Shown one piece after another: positions 15,534 through 24,347 of a DNA stretch of 35,420 bases (positions are counted from its first letter, which is position 1; every line of letters starts with the position of its first letter). The stretch is from CAKZNE01 sp002695025 (GTDB lineage Bacteria; Bacteroidota; Bacteroidia; Flavobacteriales; Schleiferiaceae). The notes beneath the pieces are model-generated. The model worked only from the letters and a program-made list of their open reading frames with translations, searched no databases and had not been told where the DNA came from. Location of the stretch: NCBI GenBank assembly GCA_913043285.1, contig CAJWML010000027.1, positions 1 through 35,420 of the forward strand, read 5' to 3'. The translations under genes were made by a program, and so were the position numbers.

Positions 15534-18182
15534 TCAATCTATATTGGGAATATCGTTCCTGGATATTGAAAATTTTTCTTCCTTTTCCTTCAAGGCTCTC
15601 ACCTGTTGGATAGACTCAGAAATAGAATCACACAGCAACGTAATAAAAGCTCCTTTTTTTGCTTCCGAAACTACTTTATCTATAGCCTTCGACTCCGTTT
15701 CTACAATCTCTATCTTTTTCTTTTTGGACACCACCCGGATTCCCTGGCTAAGCAGGTTGATAATATCCTGTTCACTCCGCCCCCTTAATTCGGCATCCCT
15801 TCTGATAATGATCTCATCAAAGATGTGTGCACTGATCTTTCCGAGTTCAATAATATCTTCATCCCTGCGGTCCCCGGTACCGGAAATGATCCCTATTTTG
15901 GGCGATCCCTGGGTTTTTTCAAGGAACTTCCCGATCGCTTCCAGGCCCGAAGGATTGTGGGCATAGTCCAGTAAAATGGAAAAATCCTTGAACTCGAAGA
16001 GATTCATTCTACCCGGGGTCTGTCCCGGTGAAGGAATAAATGTGCTCAGAGCCTCCCGGATATCTTCCAGGTGTACCGATCGCAGGAAGGCGGCCAAAAC
16101 AGCTGGCAGCACATTCTGAATGTTAAAGATGGCCCTGCCGGAAAATGTCAGGGGGATATTCACCACCTTTTCTATCCTGATCTTCCACCCTGCCTTGTTG
16201 ATGGAGATATAGCCATTCTCATAGATCGCGGCAATACCCCCGTTTTGGCAATGTTCAACCACTCTTTCATTATGCTCATCCATGCTGAACAAAGCTATTT
16301 TAGAGCTAATATCCTGGATCATACCGTAGATCAGGTCATCGTCCGCATTCAAAATAGCATAGCCCTCAGGCATTACATTTTCCACTACTACCGATTTTAC
16401 CCTGGCCAGTTGTTCGATGGAATGAATTCCTTTCAAACCCAGGTGATCGGAAGTGATATTGGTAACAATACCAATATCACATTGGCTGAATCCCAAACCT
16501 TCCCTTAATATGCCCCCACGGGCGGTTTCCAGCACCGCAAAGTTCACCGAGGGATCACTTAATACAAAGCGGGCACTTTTAGGCCCCGTACAATCTCCCT
16601 GTTCCAATAGCTTGTTTTGAATGTAAATACCATCGGAAGTGGTATAACCAACTTTAAACCCTGCATTTTTAAAAATATGGGCCGTTAATCGTGTGGTAGT
16701 GGTTTTTCCATTGGTGCCGGTAATAGCTATAATGGGGATTTTGAATTGTTCGCCCTCCGGGTACAACATATTCATTACGGGTTCAGCCACGTTCCGGGCC
16801 AGGCCTTCCGTAGGGTCAAGATGCATGCGAAAGCCGGGAGCGGCATTCACCTCCAGAACCGCCCCGTCAATTTCTGAAACCGGGTGTTCCAGATCCTGGG
16901 CCATTATATCTATCCCACAAATATCCAGCCCTATGATGCGTGCAATACGCTCCGCCATAAAGCGGTTGTACGGGTGTACCAGGTCCGTAACATCCGTGGC
17001 CGTACCCCCGGTACTGAGGTTGGCAGTGGTTTTCAGGTACAGGGTCTTCCCTTTGGGAAGAACTGAACGGAGCGTCAATTTCCTGGTTTCAAGGATATGG
17101 CGGGTCATTTTGTCAACGCTGATTTCCGTCAGCATGTTTTCATGCCCAAATCCTCTCCTGGGGTCTGCATTCACTTTTTTGATCAATTGCCCGATGGTGG
17201 ATTTTCCATTCCCGGTAACGTGTGCAGGTGTCCGCTTGGCGGCTGCCACCAGTTGGTAATCTATTACCAGGAGCCTGAAATCAAAACCCTGGATCATCCT
17301 CTCCACGATGACTCTATAGCCGTGGTTTTTGGCCAGGTTAAAGGCAATGACAGCTTCTCTTTTGGTTTTAATATTGGTAGTGGCACCCCTTCCGTGGTTT
17401 CCATCAATTGGTTTTACCACCACCGGGTAACCGATGCTATCCAATGCGTTTAGTAGTTCATCCTCGCTGCGGCAAACGCTGCCTTTGGGCACCGGGATAC
17501 CGGCCCGGGCTAAAAGATATTTGGTTTCTTCCTTATCTCCCGCCAGTTCAACGCCAATGCCACTCGTCTGGCTGGTCATGGTGGCCATGATCCTCTTCTG
17601 GTACATACCGTAGCCGAGTTGAACCAGTGAATCTTCATTCAGCCGCATGTACGGAATGCCTCTTTTAATGGCCTCTTCTACAATAGATGATGTACTGGGG
17701 CCCAGCTTATCATCCTCACGGATCTCTTTAAGAGCCTGTATATCCTCCTCCAAAGCATAATCCTCGCCCTTAATCAGTGCTTCTACAATCCGTATGGATG
17801 ACTTGGCAGCGTAAATACCTGCGTTTTCCTGGGTATAGTCAAATACCACATTGTATACACCCGTATCACCCGTTCCACGCGTCCGGCCAAATACACAGTC
17901 CATACCCGCCAGAGCCTGGATCTCAATGGCAATGTGTTCGGCAATATGCCCCATCCAGGTACCATCCTTTACCCTTTCAAAAAAACCACCTTCATGGCCT
18001 TCCGAGCAATGATGTTCGTATAAGGTAGGCATCAATTGGATGAGCCGTTCATAAAATCCTTCGATCTTATTGGAGGGAATTTCTTCCATTTCCTCCAGGT
18101 CCAATTGCATAACAATGAGCTTATGTCTCTTATTGGACCAATAATTAGGCCCCCGAAGGACTTTAATATCTAATACCTTCAT
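15534..18182 (-). CDS. cphA: Cyanophycin synthetase
   Basis: I chose the ATG at 18182 (882 residues); the frame extends to a TTG at 18206, but the family normally begins M-K-V/I-L, as here (MKVLDIKVLRGPNYWS). The length matches cyanobacterial CphA. Domain order: an N-terminal domain (1-~205, with HEGGFFERVKDG and GHIAEHIAIEIQ), an ATP-grasp domain (about 212-472, VVVKPIDGNHGRGATTNIK, then VLEVNAAPGFRMHL) and a Mur-ligase-like domain with the P-loop GTNGKTTTT (about 489-497) and a C-terminal DYAHNPSG block. The enzyme builds multi-L-arginyl-poly-L-aspartate in the cytoplasm, adding Asp by the ATP-grasp site and Arg by the Mur-like site. It is divergent from cyanophycinase, so a complete storage-polymer cycle is encoded here. 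No active-site loss is visible. Confidence 0.96.
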   Translation of the reverse strand: MKVLDIKVLRGPNYWSNKRHKLIVMQLDLEEMEEIPSNKIEGFYERLIQLMPTLYEHHCSEGHEGGFFERVKDGTWMGHIAEHIAIEIQALAGMDCVFGRTRGTGDTGVYNVVFDYTQENAGIYAAKSSIRIVEALIKGEDYALEEDIQALKEIREDDKLGPSTSSIVEEAIKRGIPYMRLNEDSLVQLGYGMYQKRIMATMTSQTSGIGVELAGDKEETKYLLARAGIPVPKGSVCRSEDELLNALDSIGYPVVVKPIDGNHGRGATTNIKTKREAVIAFNLAKNHGYRVIVERMIQGFDFRLLVIDYQLVAAAKRTPAHVTGNGKSTIGQLIKKVNADPRRGFGHENMLTEISVDKMTRHILETRKLTLRSVLPKGKTLYLKTTANLSTGGTATDVTDLVHPYNRFMAERIARIIGLDICGIDIMAQDLEHPVSEIDGAVLEVNAAPGFRMHLDPTEGLARNVAEPVMNMLYPEGEQFKIPIIAITGTNGKTTTTRLTAHIFKNAGFKVGYTTSDGIYIQNKLLEQGDCTGPKSARFVLSDPSVNFAVLETARGGILREGLGFSQCDIGIVTNITSDHLGLKGIHSIEQLARVKSVVVENVMPEGYAILNADDDLIYGMIQDISSKIALFSMDEHNERVVEHCQNGGIAAIYENGYISINKAGWKIRIEKVVNIPLTFSGRAIFNIQNVLPAVLAAFLRSVHLEDIREALSTFIPSPGQTPGRMNLFEFKDFSILLDYAHNPSGLEAIGKFLEKTQGSPKIGIISGTGDRRDEDIIELGKISAHIFDEIIIRRDAELRGRSEQDIINLLSQGIRVVSKKKKIEIVETESKAIDKVVSEAKKGAFITLLCDSISESIQQVRALKEKEEKFSISRNDIPNID

Positions 18183-18336
18183 GCTGATTTTTTTTCGTTT
18201 TATCAAGGCCTATAGACTTATAGCACCCGGGTATAGATAATGTTCGAAAGAAAAAATTAATAGGTGAGAAAAAGGAAGGTCAAACACTAACTTTAGCTTT
18301 TCAAAAACTACTTACGCAAGTAACCTGATAAAGTGA

Positions 18337-19197
18337 ATGCAAGCTATAAATAATACAAAACCAAAAGGAGTTTTAATTGCCATTGGAGGGGCTGTTGATG
18401 CGGGTACTCCACCTGAAAATGAGAATGCTGAGAATCTTTCAGCCGCATTTCTGGAGATTGGTATCCTGAAAAGGATGATTCAGGAATTACCGGGCAAAAC
18501 CAACCGCATTGAGATCCTCACCACCGCTTCCATGATCCCGGAAGAAACCGGACAGCATTACATTGATGCTTTCCACAGGCTTGGTAATACCAATATAGAT
18601 GTTATTCACATTCGCGAAAAAGAAGATGTAAATAATCCGGAATATATACAACGTATCCAACGGGCCGAAGGTGTTTTGATGACCGGGGGCGATCAGTCGC
18701 GCTTAACCTCCATTTTTACAAACTCTGAAATATTGGAGATCATGCACAAGCGGTACCAAAAAGAACACTTTGTGCTGGCCGGCACCAGCGCGGGGGCTAT
18801 GGCCATGTCCTCCTTAATGATCCTGGGCGGGAGCAGTTCAGAAGCACTCCTGAAGGGAACTATAAAAACCACCCGGGGCTTGAATTTTATCCATGAGGTT
18901 ACTTTTGATTCTCATTTTATCAAACGCGGCAGGTTCGGGCGATTGTTTCAAACCGTTGCGGCCAACCCTTCCATTTTGGGCATTGGGCTGGGAGAGGATA
19001 CCGGCCTTTTGATTACCGAAGGCGATCACATGGAAGCCATCGGCTCCGGGCTCGTGGTTATAGTAGAAGGAAACCACATTGAGTACACCAATATCGCGGA
19101 GATTGAAGACGGGGATCCCATATCCATTGAAAACCTGCACGTACACGTGCTCTCCAAAGGCCATAATTATTTGTTATCCGCCAGAAAGATGGCCTGA
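18337..19197 (+). CDS. cphB: Cyanophycinase (Ser peptidase family S51)
   Basis: The protein has 286 residues. It is a serine exopeptidase related to peptidase E that cleaves cyanophycin into beta-Asp-Arg dipeptides. Visible family features are the substrate-pocket GGDQ (117-120), the nucleophile elbow GTSAGA with Ser151, and the DSHFIKRGRFGRL segment (191-203), whose histidine and arginines correspond to the catalytic His and polymer-binding Arg of CphB. There is no signal peptide, so it acts in the cytoplasm on the product of cphA. The gene is divergent from cphA across 154 bases and convergent with iaaA, which follows 7 bases after it on the opposite strand. A weak dyad, TACTT-N4-AAGTA at 18309-18322, lies before the ATG. 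Confidence 0.95.
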   Translation: MQAINNTKPKGVLIAIGGAVDAGTPPENENAENLSAAFLEIGILKRMIQELPGKTNRIEILTTASMIPEETGQHYIDAFHRLGNTNIDVIHIREKEDVNNPEYIQRIQRAEGVLMTGGDQSRLTSIFTNSEILEIMHKRYQKEHFVLAGTSAGAMAMSSLMILGGSSSEALLKGTIKTTRGLNFIHEVTFDSHFIKRGRFGRLFQTVAANPSILGIGLGEDTGLLITEGDHMEAIGSGLVVIVEGNHIEYTNIAEIEDGDPISIENLHVHVLSKGHNYLLSARKMA

Positions 19198-19204
19198 AAC
19201 CAAA

Positions 19205-20185
19205 CTATTGGTAGATCCGGGTTTCTATAGCTTTACCTTGCTCAACCACCCCCCGGTACATACCTTCAGTATTAAACGTGAAAATGTAGTTCCCCCATCG
19301 GTCTATCGCAATCAATCCGCCTTCGGCCTGCTGCGCCTTCAGTTTTTTATTGATCACGTAATCCGCAGCTTTTTGTAAGGACCATCCTTTGTATGCCATC
19401 AAAGCCGCCACATCATAGGCCACTACGTTCTTAATAAAATACTCACCGTGCCCGGTGCACGATACCGCACAGTTCTGGTTACTGGCATAAGTACCGGCAC
19501 CAATTAGGGGTGTATCCCCTATTCGTCCAAAGCGTTTATTGGTCATCCCTCCGGTAGAGGTAGCTGCGGCAAGGTTACCGGCCGCATCCCGGGCCACCGC
19601 CCCAATAGTACCCAGCTTTCGGCCTCCATTCTCCACATTACCGGCCATTACCGTATTGGCACCACTATGGTCCAGCACTACTTTATCCTGCTGTTGGGCC
19701 ATCTGTAGCTGCTCGTACCGTGCATCCGTATGAAAATAAGCCTCCGTCTCAAAAACGCAGCCGTGCATACGCGCAAACTGCTCCGCTCCTTTTCCCATTA
19801 ACATGACATGATCGGAGTGTTGCAATACTTTTAAAGCTAAGGAAATGGGATTTTTGATACCGCTTACCGCTGCCACTGCACCTGCCGCCCCGGTCCGCCC
19901 ATCCATTATGGAGGCATCCATTTCTATGGTGCCATCGTGTGTAAAAACCGACCCTTTCCCGGCATTAAAAAGTGGAGAATCTTCCATCACTCTCAGAGCC
20001 GCTTCCACGGCCTGCAAAGCGGAGCCCTTCCTTTCAAGGATTTCTTCCCCGGCTTTTAAGGCGGCTTCAAGGCTTAGCTCGTAAGCCTTTTCCTTTTCGG
20101 CACTCATGTTCTCTTGGAGTATGGTACCTACCCCTCCGTGGATTACCAGGCAGTAGCCAGGCCCATTTTTTTCCCTTGTAGTCAT
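19205..20185 (-). CDS. iaaA: Isoaspartyl peptidase / plant-type L-asparaginase
   Basis: I chose the ATG at 20185 (326 residues) over a TTG two codons upstream. The protein is an Ntn-hydrolase of the plant-type asparaginase family: it opens with LVIHGGVGT, contains NAGKGSVFTHDGTIEMDASIMDG, and has the autocleavage and nucleophile Thr193 in GTIGAVARD, followed by ATSTGGMTNKRFGRIGDTPLIGAGTYA. It would self-process into alpha and beta subunits. Beside cphA and cphB its natural substrate is very likely beta-Asp-Arg, releasing Asp and Arg in the final step of cyanophycin breakdown. No signal peptide is evident, which differs from some periplasmic homologues. Its promoter must lie in the 284-base spacer before the AT-rich defence island. 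Confidence 0.94.
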   Translation of the reverse strand: MTTREKNGPGYCLVIHGGVGTILQENMSAEKEKAYELSLEAALKAGEEILERKGSALQAVEAALRVMEDSPLFNAGKGSVFTHDGTIEMDASIMDGRTGAAGAVAAVSGIKNPISLALKVLQHSDHVMLMGKGAEQFARMHGCVFETEAYFHTDARYEQLQMAQQQDKVVLDHSGANTVMAGNVENGGRKLGTIGAVARDAAGNLAAATSTGGMTNKRFGRIGDTPLIGAGTYASNQNCAVSCTGHGEYFIKNVVAYDVAALMAYKGWSLQKAADYVINKKLKAQQAEGGLIAIDRWGNYIFTFNTEGMYRGVVEQGKAIETRIYQ

Positions 20186-20469
20186 AAGCAAAGGTAGACC
20201 TATTTAGAGTGGGATCACTTGCCCTGAAGGAGCGTTAAGCGGAATTTTTAGCACGGGGCGTAAAATAAGCTAAGCAACTGGAATTAAGAAGGATAATACT
20301 TTTAAATATGTACGTTTGGATTGTGCCAGGGTTCACCTTAAAGCACGCCTTTGAGTCCTTGGATTTTCCGGTATCAGCAGCAGGCTCTTTTTTAGAAATT
20401 CCGATGTTCGGGACAGGTGGGCAAAGAAGAGCGGGATAAGGAAGGGTTGCGAACTTACAGAAGCATTGA

Positions 20470-21114
20470 TCATAGCTTATCTTCAACCTCCTGGCAAAAA
20501 TCGGCTAGACTTTGGTTAAAGGTGAGATACTTCTCCTTTACAAAGTTTTTTCGCTTAGAGAACTTGTCTGATATATCTGAAAACCCTTCCAAATTGTGAG
20601 TGTATTTTACTCCCTTCTTACCCAATACTCTTTTCAGCCGAGCTTTAGGATCTGCACTAGCCGTTGAGTTTCTCTTTTCATAGATTGTTAAGACCCAAGC
20701 TTCAGTTTCTTCTATTGCTACAGCATAAATTGTTTCCTCAAGGAATTCATTATCAAGCCACTCATTGATTTTCTCAATAATTCTTTCACGTAAAACGGTA
20801 GAATAGTTCTTGTCCTTAGCTGGTTTTGTAATTCCGAAATCGTGAGATTCGGCAGAATCAAGCTGAATAATGATCATACCCTGATCTTCAATACTCAAAA
20901 AACGAGTGATTTTCTCACGATTTCGGCATTCCTCTCTAACATTTGTCCAACTACCAAAGGAATCTATTGGATTTACAGCAAGGTCTGTTTCATCCTTGCT
21001 ATAATCTGGCCTCAAAGGCACAATTTGAGAAGAATCAATTCCCTTAAGCCCTTTCAAAATCTTTGCAATAACCGCTCTATCGGTATGCCCTTCGCAAATA
21101 ACGCCAACCTTCAT
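20470..21114 (-). CDS. TOPRIM-like (DUF4276/OLD-type) predicted nuclease subunit
   Basis: The protein has 214 residues with no signal or membrane segment. The start VGVICEGHTDRAVIAKIL has the TOPRIM opening strand with Glu8 and Asp12. A second acidic centre is IIIQLDSAES (Asp86, Glu89), in place of the usual D-x-D. A third is AIEETEAW (134-140), typical of the DUF4276-like TOPRIM proteins associated with defence ATPases. In OLD, Gabija and PARIS systems the TOPRIM unit is the metal-dependent nuclease controlled by an ABC/AAA-type ATPase; here it is a separate protein, as in PARIS AriB. Its ATG is 2 bases after the ATPase stop, so the two are probably translated and assembled together. It is the last gene of the operon. 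Nuclease activity is inferred; the altered D-x-D is a caution. Confidence 0.75.
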   Translation of the reverse strand: MKVGVICEGHTDRAVIAKILKGLKGIDSSQIVPLRPDYSKDETDLAVNPIDSFGSWTNVREECRNREKITRFLSIEDQGMIIIQLDSAESHDFGITKPAKDKNYSTVLRERIIEKINEWLDNEFLEETIYAVAIEETEAWVLTIYEKRNSTASADPKARLKRVLGKKGVKYTHNLEGFSDISDKFSKRKNFVKEKYLTFNQSLADFCQEVEDKL

Positions 21115-21116
21115 TT

Positions 21117-22727
21117 CTAAAAACTATTTGGAACAGCACCTAGTAGCCCTTCCATCCACATTTCGGAAAGTTTCAGTTTTTTGTCCGAACTCCCCTTTTT
21201 AAACTTGATCCGCCTAACTCTAGTCGCGCCCTCATCTGTCCTGTAAACCTCAAACAAACGCTGTGAATCATCATGAAGGTTGAGACCGTCTAATATGGCT
21301 GGATTATGCGTTGTAACAATGGCCTGCTTTCCTCTTTCCTTTGACAAGTGTGTCAATTCCTTAATTAGTGATCGACATAGCTTAGGGTTGAGAGCGGTCT
21401 CAATATTGTCAATAGCAAAGAAATCTGGTGTTTTATTGCTTATGAAGAGTGCGAGGTAAAAGATTACATGCAATATGCCCTCATTCGCATTTTCAGCCGA
21501 GAATAGGTTATTGCTTCGTTGCATAAACCTATCATGAAAGTAAAGCGTAGATGAACTTTTTCCGAGTTTATATCCAGACAACTTCAATTCATCCTGCCTA
21601 TCAAAAGCGATTTTATCAAGCCAATTAAAAAATAGTTTACAGGTCAATAACTTGGATGTCTCATAGCTATTGAAATTGCTTATTAGTACATCTAAGCCTT
21701 CTCCATGAATTCCTAATGGAACTTTTCTACTTGTCGCATCTAATCCTCGTAAGGTTTGTGTTGAAAGGTTAAAAATTAAAAAGTCGGATAGGATTTTTGT
21801 GTATTTGTTCGATACATTCACTCCCCTTTGGCCTATCAATGAATTGATCTCTTCAAGTATTTTATCAGGCACAAGCTTTTTTCCACTTGTGATCTCACGG
21901 AAATAATCCATGATCACATCTGGGATTTGCTCTTCTTGCTCTTTATCGATCCATTTCGCATAAAGGTCGTTCAAGTCCGAACTTTGAAAAGTCGACAGAA
22001 CAGTATGAAACGTTCCTTCATCCGAGAACTGTGCATTGATTTGAATTTCCTTTTTCAGTTGCTTCCCAAGAAAAGAACTCAATGTCAAAGTAGGTTTTGC
22101 TACTCTAACGCCTCTGCTCATCAATCCATCTACATCAAGGTCATTTCCTTTGGAAGCGCCAAACATGGCAATGGCTTCAAGAATATTTGACTTGCCAGAA
22201 CCATTGGCTCCAATCAAAACATTGAACCGACCAAGCTCAAGATCCATGCTCTCGATGGACTTATAGTTAAGTATGTTGATCTGGGTTATTAGCGCAGTTT
22301 CTTCAAGATTTTCAACAAATTGCAACCTCTTGAACCGATCAATCATTTCTGGCCATTTTTCAGATTCATAGGTTCTGACTGTCTCTAATGTCAATGGCTT
22401 AATAGCATAATGAGTCTTTGAGCTTTGAGGTGGTAAAGAAGGGTCATCTGGATTAAGGTCAATTATTTGCTGATCAATGAATGGATTGAGCGCACCTTTT
22501 CTAAAAGACTCCCTCGTGTTTGGCTTATATTCTTGACCATAATTGTGATTTGCAAATTCCATGATCCCCTTCGACAAAGTTAGACTCTGTCTTTTCGCAT
22601 CTTTCCATGAGGAATTCTGCTTGATCCCACATAATGCTAAAAAGGATAGTGCTGCAATTTTATTCTGCTGTGCCTCAGGCAAGCCAAGGTCATAAAGAAT
22701 CTGTTGTGCTTGTTCTATCTTGTTCAT
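21117..22727 (-). CDS. BsuBI/PstI-type DNA-binding domain fused to OLD-like ATPase
   Basis: The protein has 536 residues. Residues 1-~130 match the pattern I know from the N-terminal winged-helix domain of BsuBI/PstI restriction endonucleases: LGLPEAQQNKIAALSFLAL, then YKPNTRESFRKGALNPFID, LNPDDP and TYESEKWPE. The nuclease domain that should follow is replaced by an ABC/SMC-like ATPase of the AAA_15/21 kind (about 147-500): ITQINILNYKSIESMDLELG, Walker A GANGSGKSN (173-181), a signature-like ANEG (414-417), Walker B FFAIDNIETALNP (436-448) and a switch TTHNPAILDG (472-481). The residue after Walker B Asp440 is Asn, not Glu. It abuts the methyltransferase gene with no gap and precedes the TOPRIM gene by 2 bases. 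Proposed role: recognise a specific DNA site and license the TOPRIM subunit. Confidence 0.85.
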   Translation of the reverse strand: MNKIEQAQQILYDLGLPEAQQNKIAALSFLALCGIKQNSSWKDAKRQSLTLSKGIMEFANHNYGQEYKPNTRESFRKGALNPFIDQQIIDLNPDDPSLPPQSSKTHYAIKPLTLETVRTYESEKWPEMIDRFKRLQFVENLEETALITQINILNYKSIESMDLELGRFNVLIGANGSGKSNILEAIAMFGASKGNDLDVDGLMSRGVRVAKPTLTLSSFLGKQLKKEIQINAQFSDEGTFHTVLSTFQSSDLNDLYAKWIDKEQEEQIPDVIMDYFREITSGKKLVPDKILEEINSLIGQRGVNVSNKYTKILSDFLIFNLSTQTLRGLDATSRKVPLGIHGEGLDVLISNFNSYETSKLLTCKLFFNWLDKIAFDRQDELKLSGYKLGKSSSTLYFHDRFMQRSNNLFSAENANEGILHVIFYLALFISNKTPDFFAIDNIETALNPKLCRSLIKELTHLSKERGKQAIVTTHNPAILDGLNLHDDSQRLFEVYRTDEGATRVRRIKFKKGSSDKKLKLSEMWMEGLLGAVPNSF

Positions 22728-24347
22728 CTATATTGCTCTAATTTCCTCAAGTCCTAAAACTCTCCCGACAATATCATCTATTCCTTCAATACCTTCCAAA
22801 GACAAACGTTCATATTCTCTGCCTATTTCAACAATCGATTCGAGAGGTGGCATTGGGGTTTTATTTAATTCAGTGGCACTTATTTGAGTATTACCGCTAA
22901 ATGATCTGAAGTATGCCTCAAATAGACTGCTGTTGTATAAAACTGCGAGTCCCAATGCCTCGATTGCGCCTAACTCCCCATCTGGTCTATGTAAGTAGTT
23001 TAGGTGGTTTTCTATACCAATACGTGGGTACTTTAATTTATCTGCAAAAACTGGAGTTGCCACCAATTTATACTCATCATCTTTAGAACTGAACCGCCTC
23101 AAAAGCACATAGTTTTTATTTGCCAGTGTCTTTGAGTTTGACCTATTATTGTCCAAAACCCAGCGTTGCTTATCACTTTTAGTGATGGACAAGTCTAATC
23201 TCATCTTTAAGCAGTTATGCATCCAAACCAGTGGTGCAAACTTGTGCTTTGAACGCTTTTCAAACCTGAGAAACTCCTTAGAACGAAATGGAACTACCGG
23301 CCCTGTAGATACCTTCATTCCATAACATTCAAGTGTATTTTTCCATCTACCAAAGACATTAATAGCAAATTCTTCCTGATCATTTATCGGTAAATGGATA
23401 ATCTTAAACTTCCCATGATCTTGAATGATAGTACTTTTATGATACTGACGTATCAAATCATTCTCGATATCAGCTATTCCTTTTGAGTAAGAAATACTAA
23501 CAAGGTTAGAAGTATTGGATGGATTCCTGGATGCGGTAAGAATTATATTTTCCTGAAGAACATCATCCTTTTTAAAGCCTTCGGCTCTTGAACCAAAGAT
23601 GTGAATATACTCTAATGTGGCAATCGATAAAAAATGTTCCCGAAAACTTTGAAAATAAAGTCCAGAAGTGAAACTTCTTGGTATTAAATAGATCAATTGG
23701 CCTCCTTGCTTGAGCAGATATGATGAAACTAATAAAAAAAGCCCGTAGATGTTTTGCTGACCTTGAAGTTTGCCTTTGAAAACGCTTAGTCGTGGATCTT
23801 GCTTTCCAATTTTGAAATATGGAGGATTAGAAATGACATAGTCATAATTACCAAATTTCCCTTCTTGAGGCATCTCGCGATTGGCCAGAATGAAGTCTGC
23901 TGTCATGAAGTTAATTCTAATCTTAACTCCTAATTCATCTCCCCATCTTGTTACAGAATTAATAATTTCTGCGTTGAGCTCCTCTAAAGAAGCGTCAGTG
24001 TCATAGGCATCAACTTCGATTAGACTTATATTTGGATTTACCTTTACTATTCGTTCTAAAAGAGCACAGGTAAGTATGAGGGTACCGCATCCCGGATCAA
24101 GAATTTTCAGTCTCTTTAATTCCGTATTTACACAGGCAAAGGAAGCCATAAACGAAGCCCATTTCATTGGGGTGAAGAATTGACCTCGTTCCTTTTTATG
24201 TTGCTTATCGATGGTCTCAGAGTAGCTATTAGCAACCCCCTCAGATAACACAATTGGTGTCTCTCTAGGCATTGTAATTATTTCTGCTTCCACGGTCCTC
24301 ATCATTCTATTCTTTTCAAACTTCTCTGTATCAATTGAAGTAATCAT
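22728..24347 (-). CDS. N6-adenine DNA methyltransferase, M.PstI/M.BsuBI-like (Eco57I-type)
   Basis: I chose the ATG at 24347 (539 residues); a GTG one codon earlier is also in frame. The motif order is that of gamma-class amino-methyltransferases: motif X KKERGQFFTP (about 51-60), SAM-binding motif I ILDPGCGTLIL (about 82-92), acidic motif II DAYDTD, catalytic motif IV ISNPPYFKI (about 172-180), and a C-terminal target-recognition region to ~535. It would methylate adenine in a specific DNA site and so mark self. Its ATG overlaps the regulator stop in a TGATG junction and its TAG is directly followed by the ATG of the ATPase. In ordinary BsuBI/PstI systems such a methyltransferase is paired with a nuclease bearing the same N-terminal domain as the neighbour here. 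Recognition site unknown. Confidence 0.93.
   Translation of the reverse strand: MITSIDTEKFEKNRMMRTVEAEIITMPRETPIVLSEGVANSYSETIDKQHKKERGQFFTPMKWASFMASFACVNTELKRLKILDPGCGTLILTCALLERIVKVNPNISLIEVDAYDTDASLEELNAEIINSVTRWGDELGVKIRINFMTADFILANREMPQEGKFGNYDYVISNPPYFKIGKQDPRLSVFKGKLQGQQNIYGLFLLVSSYLLKQGGQLIYLIPRSFTSGLYFQSFREHFLSIATLEYIHIFGSRAEGFKKDDVLQENIILTASRNPSNTSNLVSISYSKGIADIENDLIRQYHKSTIIQDHGKFKIIHLPINDQEEFAINVFGRWKNTLECYGMKVSTGPVVPFRSKEFLRFEKRSKHKFAPLVWMHNCLKMRLDLSITKSDKQRWVLDNNRSNSKTLANKNYVLLRRFSSKDDEYKLVATPVFADKLKYPRIGIENHLNYLHRPDGELGAIEALGLAVLYNSSLFEAYFRSFSGNTQISATELNKTPMPPLESIVEIGREYERLSLEGIEGIDDIVGRVLGLEEIRAI

Noticed and set aside
18309..18322. TACTT-N4-AAGTA dyad upstream of cphB as an operator
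   Set aside because: The arms are only five bases and such dyads are expected by chance in AT-rich leaders; it is mentioned in the cphB entry but not called.
20186..20486. Possible gene between iaaA and the TOPRIM gene (minus strand 20235-20486)
   Set aside because: The 83-residue frame overlaps the TOPRIM stop region, is low in typical codon patterns and has no recognisable features; the spacer is treated as non-coding and holds the iaaA promoter.
20470..22727. Calling the ATPase/TOPRIM pair a PARIS (AriA/AriB) or Gabija system
   Set aside because: The ATPase carries a BsuBI/PstI-type N-terminal domain and is co-transcribed with a methyltransferase and an HTH gene, which those systems lack. 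The TOPRIM acidic pattern also differs. Only general mechanistic kinship is claimed.
21117..22727. Calling the ATPase gene a BsuBI/PstI restriction endonuclease
   Set aside because: Only the N-terminal domain matches; the C-terminal nuclease domain is replaced by Walker A and B motifs.
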